Assembly (NCBI GenBank): GCA_964442345.1
Contig: CAYTZD010000020.1
Location: forward strand, 1-24,164
Length of the DNA: 24,164 bases
Source of the DNA: Hippea sp964442345
GTDB taxonomy: Bacteria; Campylobacterota_A; Desulfurellia; Desulfurellales; Hippeaceae
Direction of reading: 5' to 3'
The notes beneath the pieces are model-generated. The model saw only the letters and a program-made list of their open reading frames with translations. It made no database searches and was not told the DNA's origin. The translations under genes and the position numbers were made by a program. Positions 1 to 8,473 of the stretch are shown here, piece by piece; within the stretch, counting starts at the first letter, position 1, and each line of letters opens with the position of its first letter.

Positions 1-24
1 ATAGGATGAAGTAAGGCTTTGCAC

Positions 25-53
25 TTCTCATTCAGTGATAGAAATGTTAAAAT
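25..53 (+). promoter_or_regulatory. Candidate sigma70-type promoter for the SDR gene
   Basis: A -35-like TTCTCA (25-30) and a -10-like TAAAAT (48-53, five of six consensus bases) are separated by 17 nt. They lie about 30 nt upstream of the ATG at 81. A strong Shine-Dalgarno run (AAGGGGGGAG, 68-77) precedes that ATG. All three forward frames have a stop within the first 14 nt, so this stretch is probably intergenic. Motif match only; no other support. Confidence 0.35.
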
Positions 54-80
54 TAAAAAACATTATTAAGGGGGGAGAAA

Positions 81-851
81 ATGTCTAAAATAGCTTTAAT
101 AACGGGAGCTTCAAGTGGTATAGGTAAGGCAACAGCTGAAATATTGGCAAAGAATGGATACAATGTGATTGTCTCTGCACGGAGATTAGAAAGGCTTATC
201 GAAATTCAGAAGCAACTTGAGAAAAAGTATAAGGTTGAAGTCTTGCCGTTAAGGCTTGATGTAAGGGATAAGGATGCCGTTGAAGATTATCTGACAAATC
301 TGCCAGATGGTTGGAAAGAGATAGATGTTTTGGTAAATAATGCAGGCTTAAGCAAGGGTCTTGAGAAGCTTCAAGACGGCAAGATTGAAAATTGGGAAGT
401 GATGATAGATACAAACATAAAAGGCTTACTTTATGTTACACGGGCAATACTGCCGTCAATGATAAAAAGAAACAGCGGCACGATAGTAAATATAGCATCG
501 ATTGCAGGCCATGAGACATATCCCGGCGGTAATGTGTATTGTGCAACAAAAGCGGCTGTTTTGCATTTGTCTAAGGCTTTAAGAATGGATTTGGTTGGAA
601 CAAACATAAGGGTTGTATCAATCGATCCGGGTATGGTCGAGACAGAATTCAGTATCGTCAGGTTTGATGGCGATAAAGAAAAAGCCGCAAAGGTTTATGA
701 AGGCATAACGCCGTTGACTGCAGAAGATGTGGCAGAAGCTGTCTGGTTTGCTATCTCAAGGCCACCACATGTAACGGTTGAAGATATGGTGCTTATGCCA
801 ACGCAGCAGGCAAGTGTACTTCTTACTGTTAAAAACTATAAAAGGATTTAA
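81..851 (+). CDS. Short-chain dehydrogenase/reductase, NADP(H)-type, YdfG-like
   Basis: Classical single-domain SDR of 256 aa, a usual length for the family. The Rossmann motif TGASSGIG is at residues 8-15, and arginines R34 and R35 after the second strand favour NADP(H) over NAD(H). The NNAG motif is at 86-89, and the catalytic triad is S140, Y153 and K157 (YCATK). The C-terminal stretch around residues 214-245 (EDVAEAVWFAISRP) resembles the YdfG group, which oxidises serine and 3-hydroxy acids; this assigns a subgroup, not a substrate. Cytoplasmic. The start is fixed by a strong SD a few bases upstream and an in-frame TAA at 54-56. It is the only + strand gene in the left half. Its stop TAA (849-851) overlaps the stop of the convergent ClC gene. 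Confidence 0.9.
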   Translation: MSKIALITGASSGIGKATAEILAKNGYNVIVSARRLERLIEIQKQLEKKYKVEVLPLRLDVRDKDAVEDYLTNLPDGWKEIDVLVNNAGLSKGLEKLQDGKIENWEVMIDTNIKGLLYVTRAILPSMIKRNSGTIVNIASIAGHETYPGGNVYCATKAAVLHLSKALRMDLVGTNIRVVSIDPGMVETEFSIVRFDGDKEKAAKVYEGITPLTAEDVAEAVWFAISRPPHVTVEDMVLMPTQQASVLLTVKNYKRI

Positions 852-2518
852 AGCCTGTGCATAGCGTCTTTGAAGTATAAGAATGATGCGAATTTAAGGA
901 AGCTTCCCACATTAAGCATACCCATATACTGTTTATCCTTTGCGTTGTTTACAACAGGTATGAAATCAACATCTATTTTTGATAGAAACTCAAACACATC
1001 AAGGCCGTTGGATTCAAGCGTTAAAAAGCTTGGATTGGAAGTCATAACATCCTTAACGCGTATGTTTGGACTGCCAAATTCTCCAATCAGACGAACATCC
1101 CTAAACGATAAAACGCCAATAAGCTTGCCATCTTCAACGACAGCAAAATAACTCGAAGAAGATTTCATCAAATCGAATATTATATCTTTAAGCACATCTT
1201 CCTTTTTGAGTGTTGGTATGTCTGAATCTATAAAGTTTGTTATTCTCATACCTTTTAACTCTTTGACATATCTTTCGTTGGTAATGTCAAAGCCCTTCTG
1301 CATTACAGATCGTGCATAGTGCATCTTCTCTTCAAGCAAGTGAGAGAAGTACATACTCATAACAGAGCCTATTATTAAAGGTAAAGTCATATAGTAGTTC
1401 TGGGAAAGTTCTGCAACGATAAGCGTTGACCTGAAAGGTGCAGACGATATACTTGCTGTGATTGACGCTGTGCCTATTAAGGCAACACTCAATGGATTGA
1501 TAGATGGAATAAACTGATGCACAAAGCCGCCAATTGCATAACCTATGAAGGCACCACCAAATATTGAAGGAGCAAATATTCCACCAAACATACCGCTTGC
1601 AAAGGTTATAGCAAGTGCTGTAAGCTTTACCAATCCCAATATGAAGGCTTCTTTGTATGAGAAGTCAAAGTGAAACAGCATACTGACCTGCTTATATCCC
1701 AATGATGCAGCCGAAGGAAATAGAAATAGCAATAATCCAACAATAAATCCACCGATTAGTGCTTTAGAAAACCATGTAAACTTCATTTTCTTGAATGAGT
1801 CAGAAAAGAATTTAAAGGTTGATTCGAATACATATACCATAACGGCAAACAGAAAGCTAAAGAGTGGTATAAGAAGCAAAAGCGTGATGTTATATGATAG
1901 CTTGGGAACATAGAATGCTGGATAGTTGCCTAAGAATATCCTTGAGATTATCGTACCAACAGCAGAAGAGATAGAAAGCGGTATAATAACATCAAAGCTT
2001 AATCGTCCCAATATTATCTCAAGACCAAAAACAATGGCAGCAACAGGAGCATTAAATGTTGCAGCTAAAGCAGAAGAGACGCCACAGCTTACAAGTAGTG
2101 GTATGTTGGCACCTTCAATCTTTGTTAATCTTAAAAATAGCGATGTTAAGGAACCTCCCAGTTTGGCAATAGGACCTTCCCTGCCGACGGGTAAGCCAAT
2201 TCCTATGTTAATGGCGGTTAAGACGACAACACCTATGCCTTTTTTGTAATCCAATCTGCCTTTTTTAAGAACGATTGAACGCGCAACAGAATCTATCGTT
2301 GGGTTTGTTGCATTCTTCATTATGGTCTTTATGATAAAGGTTGAGACTATGAATAATGCTGGTATGGTTACCATATAGGCTTCGTTTGTCTTTGATTCTG
2401 GAATAAGGCTAATAAGGTATGCTGATCCTTTTATCAATTCTCTCATTAATATGGCAGAAAATCCACCAATTATGCCTATAAAGGTAGGTATTACAAATAG
2501 CTTTAAGAAGTTTTTCAT
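848..2518 (-). CDS. ClC-family chloride channel/transporter with C-terminal CBS pair
   Basis: Polytopic inner-membrane ClC protein of 556 aa. The gating-glutamate motif GREGP is at 112-116 (E114), FNAP at 155-158 and GGIFAPS at 312-318. A candidate pore tyrosine is Y401. Residues about 424-545 form two CBS repeats, typically a nucleotide-sensing regulatory module. Two features are unusual. The position matching the internal proton glutamate E203 of E. coli ClC-ec1 is I168. The GSGIP selectivity motif, expected about 40 residues before GREGP, reads NPTID instead. Ion transport is secure, but channel versus Cl-/H+ exchange is open. The gene is last in the minus-strand run. Its ATG overlaps the preceding stop (ATGA), and it ends 4 nt inside the SDR gene with no room for a terminator. 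Confidence 0.93.
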   Translation of the reverse strand: MKNFLKLFVIPTFIGIIGGFSAILMRELIKGSAYLISLIPESKTNEAYMVTIPALFIVSTFIIKTIMKNATNPTIDSVARSIVLKKGRLDYKKGIGVVVLTAINIGIGLPVGREGPIAKLGGSLTSLFLRLTKIEGANIPLLVSCGVSSALAATFNAPVAAIVFGLEIILGRLSFDVIIPLSISSAVGTIISRIFLGNYPAFYVPKLSYNITLLLLIPLFSFLFAVMVYVFESTFKFFSDSFKKMKFTWFSKALIGGFIVGLLLFLFPSAASLGYKQVSMLFHFDFSYKEAFILGLVKLTALAITFASGMFGGIFAPSIFGGAFIGYAIGGFVHQFIPSINPLSVALIGTASITASISSAPFRSTLIVAELSQNYYMTLPLIIGSVMSMYFSHLLEEKMHYARSVMQKGFDITNERYVKELKGMRITNFIDSDIPTLKKEDVLKDIIFDLMKSSSSYFAVVEDGKLIGVLSFRDVRLIGEFGSPNIRVKDVMTSNPSFLTLESNGLDVFEFLSKIDVDFIPVVNNAKDKQYMGMLNVGSFLKFASFLYFKDAMHRL

Positions 2519-2769
2519 TTACTCTTTATGGGTTTTAATTTTAAAATAAGACCACCTGTAAACTGACCAATAAAATAGGCAGATACAATAATCGGAAATG
2601 TATATAAAGCAAAACCCAATCCACTAAGCAGGCGGATAGCTATAACAAACGGTATAGGAGCATGAACAAATATAAACCAATTCCTTGAAAATTTTTCACT
2701 TTTTGCTCTGAAATAGCCAAACGGTATATTTAGAAGAAACACCGCAAGTGCAACTTCAGGTAGTGTCAT
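2515..2769 (-). CDS. Small conserved-looking integral membrane protein (84 aa)
   Basis: Unrecognised protein of 84 aa with three likely hydrophobic segments at about residues 4-20, 30-50 and 53-76. It has an NIPFGYFRAKSEKFS stretch after the first helix and a lysine-rich C-terminus (KLKPIKSK), which suggests a cytoplasmic tail. It overlaps both neighbours by 4 nt (ATGA): its ATG overlaps the stop of the LolB-like lipoprotein gene and its own TGA overlaps the ATG of the ClC gene. This tight coupling on both sides is the best evidence that it is real. The pairing with a ClC protein may point to a membrane role, but nothing in the sequence gives a function. Confidence 0.75.
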   Translation of the reverse strand: MTLPEVALAVFLLNIPFGYFRAKSEKFSRNWFIFVHAPIPFVIAIRLLSGLGFALYTFPIIVSAYFIGQFTGGLILKLKPIKSK

Positions 2770-3260
2770 GGCTTTATCTCCTTTGATAGTTTTATCTTGT
2801 TTAGCTTTATTCTCAATCGTTTTGAGTTATCCATAAAGATAAAATCAACGGGAATATTTATCTGTTCTATGCTTTTACACCTTAAGATGATGATTTTTTC
2901 GTGCGTGCTGTTGCATAGGTTTGTAAAGTTTTTTGTTATATAGATTATTAGCTTTTTATACTGACTTAAATCGGTATTGCCTATTTTAAGGGTTTTGTAC
3001 TCCTTCGATGTCTGATAATCCTTGACAATCACATCATCTTTTCTTACATAAATTCCCACGACAGAAAATCCCAGGCTGTTTATCACATCAACCCTTAGGT
3101 TAGAACCGTTTAAACTAAAGAATCCTTCGAATGTTTTACCTTCAAAATTGGCGTTAAAGGTTCCGTTTATTAGATACTTTTTTTCAGGTAGTGGCCTAAA
3201 GGTTGTGCATGCGCTAAGAAAAATTAGCAAAAAAATCACAAATAGCTTTTTTGATTTCAT
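2766..3260 (-). CDS. Outer-membrane-type lipoprotein, possibly LolB-like
   Basis: Protein of 164 aa with a lipoprotein signal peptide: MKSKK, a hydrophobic core, then the lipobox L15-S-A-C18. Residue 19 is T, not D, so it lacks the usual inner-membrane retention signal and would be sorted to the outer membrane. The mature part is rich in alternating beta strands (YLINGTFNANFEGKTFEG and VINSLGFSVVGIYVRKDD). This resembles the LolB/DUF4292-like fold, which binds lipoprotein acyl chains or other hydrophobic ligands. The family call is tentative. The start codon lies 47 nt inside the end of the helicase gene, with a GTAAGAAGAG Shine-Dalgarno-like stretch just upstream. The signal peptide begins exactly at this ATG, which supports it. 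Confidence 0.75.
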   Translation of the reverse strand: MKSKKLFVIFLLIFLSACTTFRPLPEKKYLINGTFNANFEGKTFEGFFSLNGSNLRVDVINSLGFSVVGIYVRKDDVIVKDYQTSKEYKTLKIGNTDLSQYKKLIIYITKNFTNLCNSTHEKIIILRCKSIEQINIPVDFIFMDNSKRLRIKLNKIKLSKEIKP

Positions 3261-5430
3261 CTCTTCTTACCCTTTTGTGTTTTATGTAATCAACCGATTC
3301 TATAAACCATTTTCCGTAAGGTTTTTTTATGATTCTGTTGTCAAGCACCACGATAACGCCTTTGTCGTTTTCATCCCTTATTAATCTTCCTATACCCTGT
3401 TTGAATTTTAATATAGCTTTAGGCAGTGAGTATTCAAAAAATGCGTCCCTACCTTCTTTTTTGAATAGCTCAAACCGTGCTTTTTCTATTGGTGTTGTTG
3501 GCACTTCAAAGGGTAATCTAACAATAACAAGCACGGATAGTCCTTCTCCTTTTACATCAACACCTTCCCAGAAGCTACTTGTTGCAAATAGAAAACTTCT
3601 GCCTTTTTTAAATTTACTTAAAAGCTTAAAATTATCAAGTTCTCCCTGCTTTAGAGCAGAAAAACCATTATCTTTAATTCTCTCTTTTGCGTGATTATAG
3701 ACATCATTTAGCATTTTATATGATGTAAACAGGATTAATGCACCCTTGTTGCCTTCTAATGCTTCTGATATATCCACTATTGCATCTGCTGCAGCTTTTG
3801 AGAAATCTCTGTTTTCTACATTTAACATATCTTCGACTGTAAACATTCTGCAGTTGTTCTTATAATCAAACGATGTCTTTGCGATAAAACCTTCTGCCTG
3901 TTCAATCCCGACGCTTTTTTTGAAGAAGTCAAATGTGTTGTTTACCGTCAATGTTGCAGATACAAATAGAATAGATGAAAGTTCTGAATAGACGAATTCT
4001 TCAAGTGCTTTATCTATATAAATAGGCGTGATATTAAAATGGATAGATTGATTAAATCGTTTTATCCAGAATATGTTTGACTCTTCTTCTTCGATATTCA
4101 AGAATCTCTCCAGAAGGTCTCTGTTTTCGTAGATAGCCGTGTATATAGATTTAATATCCACCGCTTCGCTTTCGTTTAAATTTGCGCTAAATTCTTTAAG
4201 TGTTATTAAAAATCCATCAATAATGTCCAGTGTTAGAATTATATCTTCTTTAAAATCTTTGATGTTGTTTTTGTCTATCTTTGTCTCTTTCTCTACTTTT
4301 TCTGCTATTTTTCTAAACAGAGTTTCAAGATTCTTTCTTGTCTCTTCTGTGTCTCTTTTAATAGAGTTATCTTCAAATTTTGCAAGAAGTCCGCTTTCCT
4401 TTCTCTTTTTTCTTATATAAAGCATGTTTAAAAGAGAGATTATCTCATTACTGCTAACCGTTTGTGTATAGTAGTTTGTTGCGTTTTTCTCTATGTTGTG
4501 GGCTTCATCAAATATTATGGCGTCAAACTCTGGCAATATTTCTGCGTTTTTCATTATTGAATGAGAGAATACTATATGATGATTGGCAACTATTATGTCT
4601 GCCTGAGATAATCTTTTTCTTGCTCTATAGAAGAAACATCCCTTTTTGTAATAAGGACAGTTTTTGTGTGCGCATGATAGACTTAAGCTTGCAAATGCAT
4701 TCCAGCCTTCTTCGGTTAAGTTTCTCTTTTGTGAGAAAAACTCGTTTTTTGAGCCTTCTTCTGCCTGTAAGATAAATTCCTTCAATTCTTTGTATGCGTC
4801 GTTTTCAAACAGAAATAGATTGCCTGAATTTATGGCATTTTCCACCTTTCTTTTGCATATATAGTTGTTTCTCCCAAGTGCTATCTCCACATTAAAATCT
4901 ATAAATTTTTGAAGAAACGGGATATCCTTTAGAATAAGCTGTCTTTGTAAATTTATCGTATTTGTTGAGATTACAACCCTTTTGTTGTTCTCTTTTGCAA
5001 ATAAAACGGCAGGGACAAGATACGATAGGCTTTTGCCTGTGCCTGTTGGTGCTTCTATCATACCTATTTTGCCATTCTTTAATGATTCATAGACAAAGTG
5101 CGCTATTTTTAATTGTTCTTCTCTCTTTTTAAAGCCTTCGTTTTTGTATATCTGTTCAAATATTCCATCAACACTTAAACTTTTGGCTGGCTTGCCGATA
5201 ACTTCAAGGTTAAAAGATGAATCAGTAAAGATAACCCAATTCAACTTCTCTAAATTGTCTGCTGCTGTTTCCAATGCCGAAAATTTATTTTCATCGAATA
5301 TAAGGATATCTCCTTCAATCTCTGTTGTTTCTTCTATTATATCAACGATATTACCGTTTATGGCTATCTTAAAAAACGACGGTTTTTTTGAAGATTTAAG
5401 TATCTCTTTGGAATGTTTGGTTAATTCCAT
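3214..5430 (-). CDS. dinG: DinG/XPD-type superfamily 2 Fe-S DNA helicase
   Basis: Protein of 738 aa. Motifs in order are a Q-like motif (about 101-107), Walker A APTGTGKS (127-134), four cysteines C192, C253, C258 and C265 in the 4Fe-4S position, the Walker B box DEAH (308-311), and motif VI GIGRLIR (about 679-685). These are the hallmarks of 5'-3' DNA helicases of the DinG/XPD group, which unwind R-loops, D-loops and G-quadruplexes. Residues 1-95 do not match the roughly 170-residue epsilon-type exonuclease domain found at the N-terminus of some DinG proteins, and I do not recognise them. The ATG shares one base with the purF stop (TAATG), implying coupled translation. YoaA-type paralogues cannot be excluded by reading alone. 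Confidence 0.92.
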   Translation of the reverse strand: MELTKHSKEILKSSKKPSFFKIAINGNIVDIIEETTEIEGDILIFDENKFSALETAADNLEKLNWVIFTDSSFNLEVIGKPAKSLSVDGIFEQIYKNEGFKKREEQLKIAHFVYESLKNGKIGMIEAPTGTGKSLSYLVPAVLFAKENNKRVVISTNTINLQRQLILKDIPFLQKFIDFNVEIALGRNNYICKRKVENAINSGNLFLFENDAYKELKEFILQAEEGSKNEFFSQKRNLTEEGWNAFASLSLSCAHKNCPYYKKGCFFYRARKRLSQADIIVANHHIVFSHSIMKNAEILPEFDAIIFDEAHNIEKNATNYYTQTVSSNEIISLLNMLYIRKKRKESGLLAKFEDNSIKRDTEETRKNLETLFRKIAEKVEKETKIDKNNIKDFKEDIILTLDIIDGFLITLKEFSANLNESEAVDIKSIYTAIYENRDLLERFLNIEEEESNIFWIKRFNQSIHFNITPIYIDKALEEFVYSELSSILFVSATLTVNNTFDFFKKSVGIEQAEGFIAKTSFDYKNNCRMFTVEDMLNVENRDFSKAAADAIVDISEALEGNKGALILFTSYKMLNDVYNHAKERIKDNGFSALKQGELDNFKLLSKFKKGRSFLFATSSFWEGVDVKGEGLSVLVIVRLPFEVPTTPIEKARFELFKKEGRDAFFEYSLPKAILKFKQGIGRLIRDENDKGVIVVLDNRIIKKPYGKWFIESVDYIKHKRVRRDEIKKAICDFFANFS

Positions 5431-6770
5431 TACCTTTCAAACTCAATCGGATAATCACCACTAAAACAGGCAAAGCAGAAGCCTTCTTCTCCTACGATGC
5501 TTTTTAAGCCTTCCAATGAGAGATAGGCAACAGAATCGGCTGTTGAGTATTTTCTTATCTCTTCAATTGTATGCGATGATGCTATAAGTTCTTTTTTTGT
5601 TGGCGTATCTATACCATAAAAACACGGCGAAATAACAGGTGGAGATGCTATCCTTAGGTGCACTTCCTTTGCGCCTGCGTTTCTTATCATTTTTACTATT
5701 CTTCGGCTGGTTGTCCCCCTTACGATTGAATCATCAATAACAACAACCCTTTTGCCGTTAAGCACATCTTTTGCTGGATTTAGTTTTAATCTTACGCCAA
5801 AGTTTCTGATTGATTGTGCAGGTTCTATAAATGTTCTGCCTACATAGTGGTTTCTGATAAGTCCAAAATCAAATTCAAGGCCGCTCTGTTTGGCAAATCC
5901 TAAAGCTGCAGGAACGCCAGAATCTGGTGTTGGTATTACAATATCAGCATCGACAGGAGACTCAATCGCCAAAACTTCGCCCATCTTTTTTCTTATTGAA
6001 TAGACATACCTATTCCACAGAAGTGAATCTGGCCTTGCAAAATATATGTATTCAAATACGCATTTGTGCTCTTTTTGGTTTTTAAATGGTTTGTAAGAGT
6101 GAACACCATCTCTGTTTGCAACAACAATCTCGCCTGGTTCGATGTCTCTAATGTATTCTGCACCTATTAAATCAAATGCGCATGTCTCACTTGCAAAGAT
6201 TACGGCATCGTCTAATTTGCCCATAACAAGTGGTCTAAATCCCCACGGGTCTCTTACTGCGTATAATTCATCTTCTCTCATTATAACCAAGCTGAAGGCA
6301 CCTTTTATCACAGATAGCGCTTCGACAAGTCTCTCAAAGAAGCTTGTCTTGTTGCTGCGTGCTATTAAATGAATAATAACTTCTGTGTCTGAATTTGAAT
6401 TGAATATGGCACCTTCACTTACCAGTCTGCGCTTTATACCATTTGCGTTAACCAGATTGCCGTTGTGTGCTATTGCTATATTGCCAAGATCAAAGTGCGC
6501 ATGCAGTGGTTGAACATTGGCTATGGATTCATCGCCAAAGGTGGAATACCTGTTGTGTCCTATGGCTATCCTGCCCTTTAGGGATGAGATAACACCCTTT
6601 TTGTTGAAAATCTCGTTTACAAGCCCTTTGCCTTTGTGGACATAGAATGTGTCGCCATCTGTTGATATGATACCTGCGGCCTCCTGCCCCCTGTGTTGAA
6701 GGGCATGAAGGCCTAAATAGACATAATTTGCCGCTTCGCTTTTGTTAAAAATGCCAACAATACCACACAT
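5430..6770 (-). CDS. purF: Amidophosphoribosyltransferase (PurF)
   Basis: Catalyses the first committed step of purine synthesis: PRPP plus glutamine to phosphoribosylamine. At 446 aa it has an N-terminal nucleophile glutaminase domain (MCGIVG; C2 becomes the catalytic N-terminus, so there is essentially no propeptide). The phosphoribosyltransferase domain carries the PRPP motif VVVIDDSIVRGTT (342-354). Cysteines C237, C383, C432 and C435 match the four 4Fe-4S ligands of the Bacillus subtilis-type, oxygen-sensitive enzyme. In that type the cluster goes with a longer propeptide, which is absent here. Its ATG overlaps the dapB stop (TAATG) and its own stop overlaps the helicase ATG, so purine and lysine genes share one transcript. 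Confidence 0.97.
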   Translation of the reverse strand: MCGIVGIFNKSEAANYVYLGLHALQHRGQEAAGIISTDGDTFYVHKGKGLVNEIFNKKGVISSLKGRIAIGHNRYSTFGDESIANVQPLHAHFDLGNIAIAHNGNLVNANGIKRRLVSEGAIFNSNSDTEVIIHLIARSNKTSFFERLVEALSVIKGAFSLVIMREDELYAVRDPWGFRPLVMGKLDDAVIFASETCAFDLIGAEYIRDIEPGEIVVANRDGVHSYKPFKNQKEHKCVFEYIYFARPDSLLWNRYVYSIRKKMGEVLAIESPVDADIVIPTPDSGVPAALGFAKQSGLEFDFGLIRNHYVGRTFIEPAQSIRNFGVRLKLNPAKDVLNGKRVVVIDDSIVRGTTSRRIVKMIRNAGAKEVHLRIASPPVISPCFYGIDTPTKKELIASSHTIEEIRKYSTADSVAYLSLEGLKSIVGEEGFCFACFSGDYPIEFER

Positions 6771-7573
6771 TAGCTTAACCCTAACACATCCTGCATAGAG
6801 TATAAACCAGGAACCTTATCAATTACCCACTTTGCTGCACGCAAAGCGCCGCGAGCAAATGTATCTCGAGAGCTTGCCTTGTGTGTAAGCTCAAGTCTTT
6901 CTCCCAAACCTGCAAAGATAACCGTGTGATCTCCAACCACATCACCACCGCGTAAGCTCATTATACCTATCTCTTTTGATTTTCTTTCACCTATCAACCC
7001 TTTTCTGCCGTAAACTGCGATATCTTCAAGCTTTTCGCCTAAGCCTTCTGCTGCAAACTCTGCCAGCTTCAAAGCCGTTCCGCTTGGCGCGTCTGCTTTA
7101 AATCTATGATGCATCTCAACTATCTCTATATCGTAATCCTCGCCAAGTTTCTCTGCTATATCCTTAACAAGCTTAAATAGGATATTAACACCAAGACTCA
7201 TATTTGGAGAAAGCACAATTGGAACAATGGCAGCAAGTTTTTTTATCTCTTCTATCTGGTCGTGGTTTAAGCCTGTTGTTCCAATAACGATAGGCTTTTT
7301 GTTGTCTGCTGCAACCCTTACATGAGAAACTGTAGCAGAAGGTGCCGTGAAGTCTATAACAACTTCGCCGTCTTCTATCACTTTGGATAAGTCATCTACT
7401 ATGGCTATGCCATTTGCAGAAGAACCACTTAAGATACCTGCATCCTGACCGATACTTGGAGAACCTTTTGCTTCAACGGCTCCAACAAGCTGCAACTCTT
7501 TGTCTTCTTCAATTAGTGCGCATATCCTTCTTCCCATCTTGCCAGCTGCACCACAAACTATTGTCCTTATCAT
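6770..7573 (-). CDS. dapB: 4-hydroxy-tetrahydrodipicolinate reductase (DapB)
   Basis: Reduces the DapA product to tetrahydrodipicolinate in lysine/diaminopimelate synthesis. It is 267 aa, the normal family length. The nucleotide-binding glycine motif GAAGKMG is at 8-14. The family signature EMHHRFKADAPSGTA is at 153-167 and includes the catalytic histidine (H155) and the lysine K159. It follows dapA by 9 nt. The dapA TAG stop runs directly into a GGGGGGAGAG Shine-Dalgarno sequence, which leaves no doubt about the start at 7573. Confidence 0.97.
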   Translation of the reverse strand: MIRTIVCGAAGKMGRRICALIEEDKELQLVGAVEAKGSPSIGQDAGILSGSSANGIAIVDDLSKVIEDGEVVIDFTAPSATVSHVRVAADNKKPIVIGTTGLNHDQIEEIKKLAAIVPIVLSPNMSLGVNILFKLVKDIAEKLGEDYDIEIVEMHHRFKADAPSGTALKLAEFAAEGLGEKLEDIAVYGRKGLIGERKSKEIGIMSLRGGDVVGDHTVIFAGLGERLELTHKASSRDTFARGALRAAKWVIDKVPGLYSMQDVLGLS

Positions 7574-7585
7574 CTCTCCCCCCTA
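7574..7585 (-). promoter_or_regulatory. Strong Shine-Dalgarno fused to the dapA stop
   Basis: On the minus strand the sequence reads TAGGGGGGAGAG followed by ATG. The stop codon of dapA supplies the first G of a six-G Shine-Dalgarno run, so terminating ribosomes sit on the dapB initiation site. Confidence 0.75.
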
Positions 7586-8461
7586 AATAAGATTCATCTC
7601 TTTTAAAACTGTCTTTAATTTCTCCTTATTTGTATCAGACATCTTACACAACGGAAGCTTAAACTCTTCTTCTATTAAACCCATAAGGTATAAAGCCGTT
7701 TTTACAGGTATTGGATTTGTCTCATAGAACATGGCTTTGTGAAGTTTGTATAACTTATGATGAAGCTCTTTTGCTTCTTCAAGTTTGCCTTCAACGAATG
7801 CATCATACTGTCTTGCTACCAGTTCTGGGACAACATTTGAACTAACTGAGATTACACCTGTGCCGCCAACTGACATCATAGGTAGTGTCAAGAAGTCATC
7901 ACCACTAATAACAGAGAAACCTTCTTTTGCACCTTCTATAATCTCGCTAACCTGATTTAAAGATCCACTTGCTTCCTTTATACCGACAATGTTATCTATC
8001 TCGGACAATCTTATAACCGTATCTGGCAATATGTTAACGGATGTTCTGCCAGGCACATTGTAAAGCACAAGTGGAACGCTTATAGCTTCTGCTACTGTTT
8101 TATAGTGCTGATATAAGCCTTCCTGTGTTGGTTTGTTGTAATATGGCGCAACCGAAAGAATAGCATCAGCGCCAGCAGATATTGCTATTTTTGCAAGTTC
8201 TATAACCTTCTTTGTGTTGTTTGTGCCAGCACCTGCTAAGATGGGAATCTTGCCTTTGCATTCGTCAACGGCAACGCCTATGGTTTTTTCGTATTCTTCC
8301 AGATCCATTGTTGCAGCTTCACCTGTTGTGCCGCAGGGAACAAGTCCATCTATTCCTGCGTCTATCTGTCTTCTAATAAGATTCCTGAATGCATCTTCGT
8401 CAAGCTTCCCCCCTTTAAACGGCGTTACGATTGCCGTCATAGCACCTTTTAGCTCAAACAT
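7583..8461 (-). CDS. dapA: 4-hydroxy-tetrahydrodipicolinate synthase (DapA)
   Basis: Condenses pyruvate with aspartate semialdehyde, the entry into the DAP/lysine branch. A class I aldolase TIM barrel of 292 aa from this start. Catalytic residues are visible: the T45-T46 pair in PCGTTGEA, Y108 in APYYNKP, Y134 in LYNVPGRT, and the Schiff-base lysine K162 in IKEASG. The frame is open to an ATG eight codons upstream at 8485. The ATG at 8461 is preferred because an AAGGGGGG Shine-Dalgarno sequence lies 4 nt upstream of it, the family normally begins MFxLKGxxTAxVTPF, and the longer form would overlap dapF. Confidence 0.97.
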   Translation of the reverse strand: MFELKGAMTAIVTPFKGGKLDEDAFRNLIRRQIDAGIDGLVPCGTTGEAATMDLEEYEKTIGVAVDECKGKIPILAGAGTNNTKKVIELAKIAISAGADAILSVAPYYNKPTQEGLYQHYKTVAEAISVPLVLYNVPGRTSVNILPDTVIRLSEIDNIVGIKEASGSLNQVSEIIEGAKEGFSVISGDDFLTLPMMSVGGTGVISVSSNVVPELVARQYDAFVEGKLEEAKELHHKLYKLHKAMFYETNPIPVKTALYLMGLIEEEFKLPLCKMSDTNKEKLKTVLKEMNLI

Positions 8462-8465
8462 GACA

Positions 8466-8473
8466 CCCCCCTT
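8466..8473 (-). promoter_or_regulatory. Shine-Dalgarno that decides the dapA start
   Basis: The minus strand reads AAGGGGGG, then TGTC, then ATG at 8461. The run begins at the last base of the dapF TAA stop (8473-8475). It supports the shorter DapA over the in-frame ATG at 8485. Confidence 0.75.

Noticed and set aside
1926..2249. Long open frame (107 codons) on the + strand opposite the ClC gene.
   Set aside because: Antisense to well-conserved ClC motifs, composition of a codon-bias shadow, no SD and no recognisable domain.
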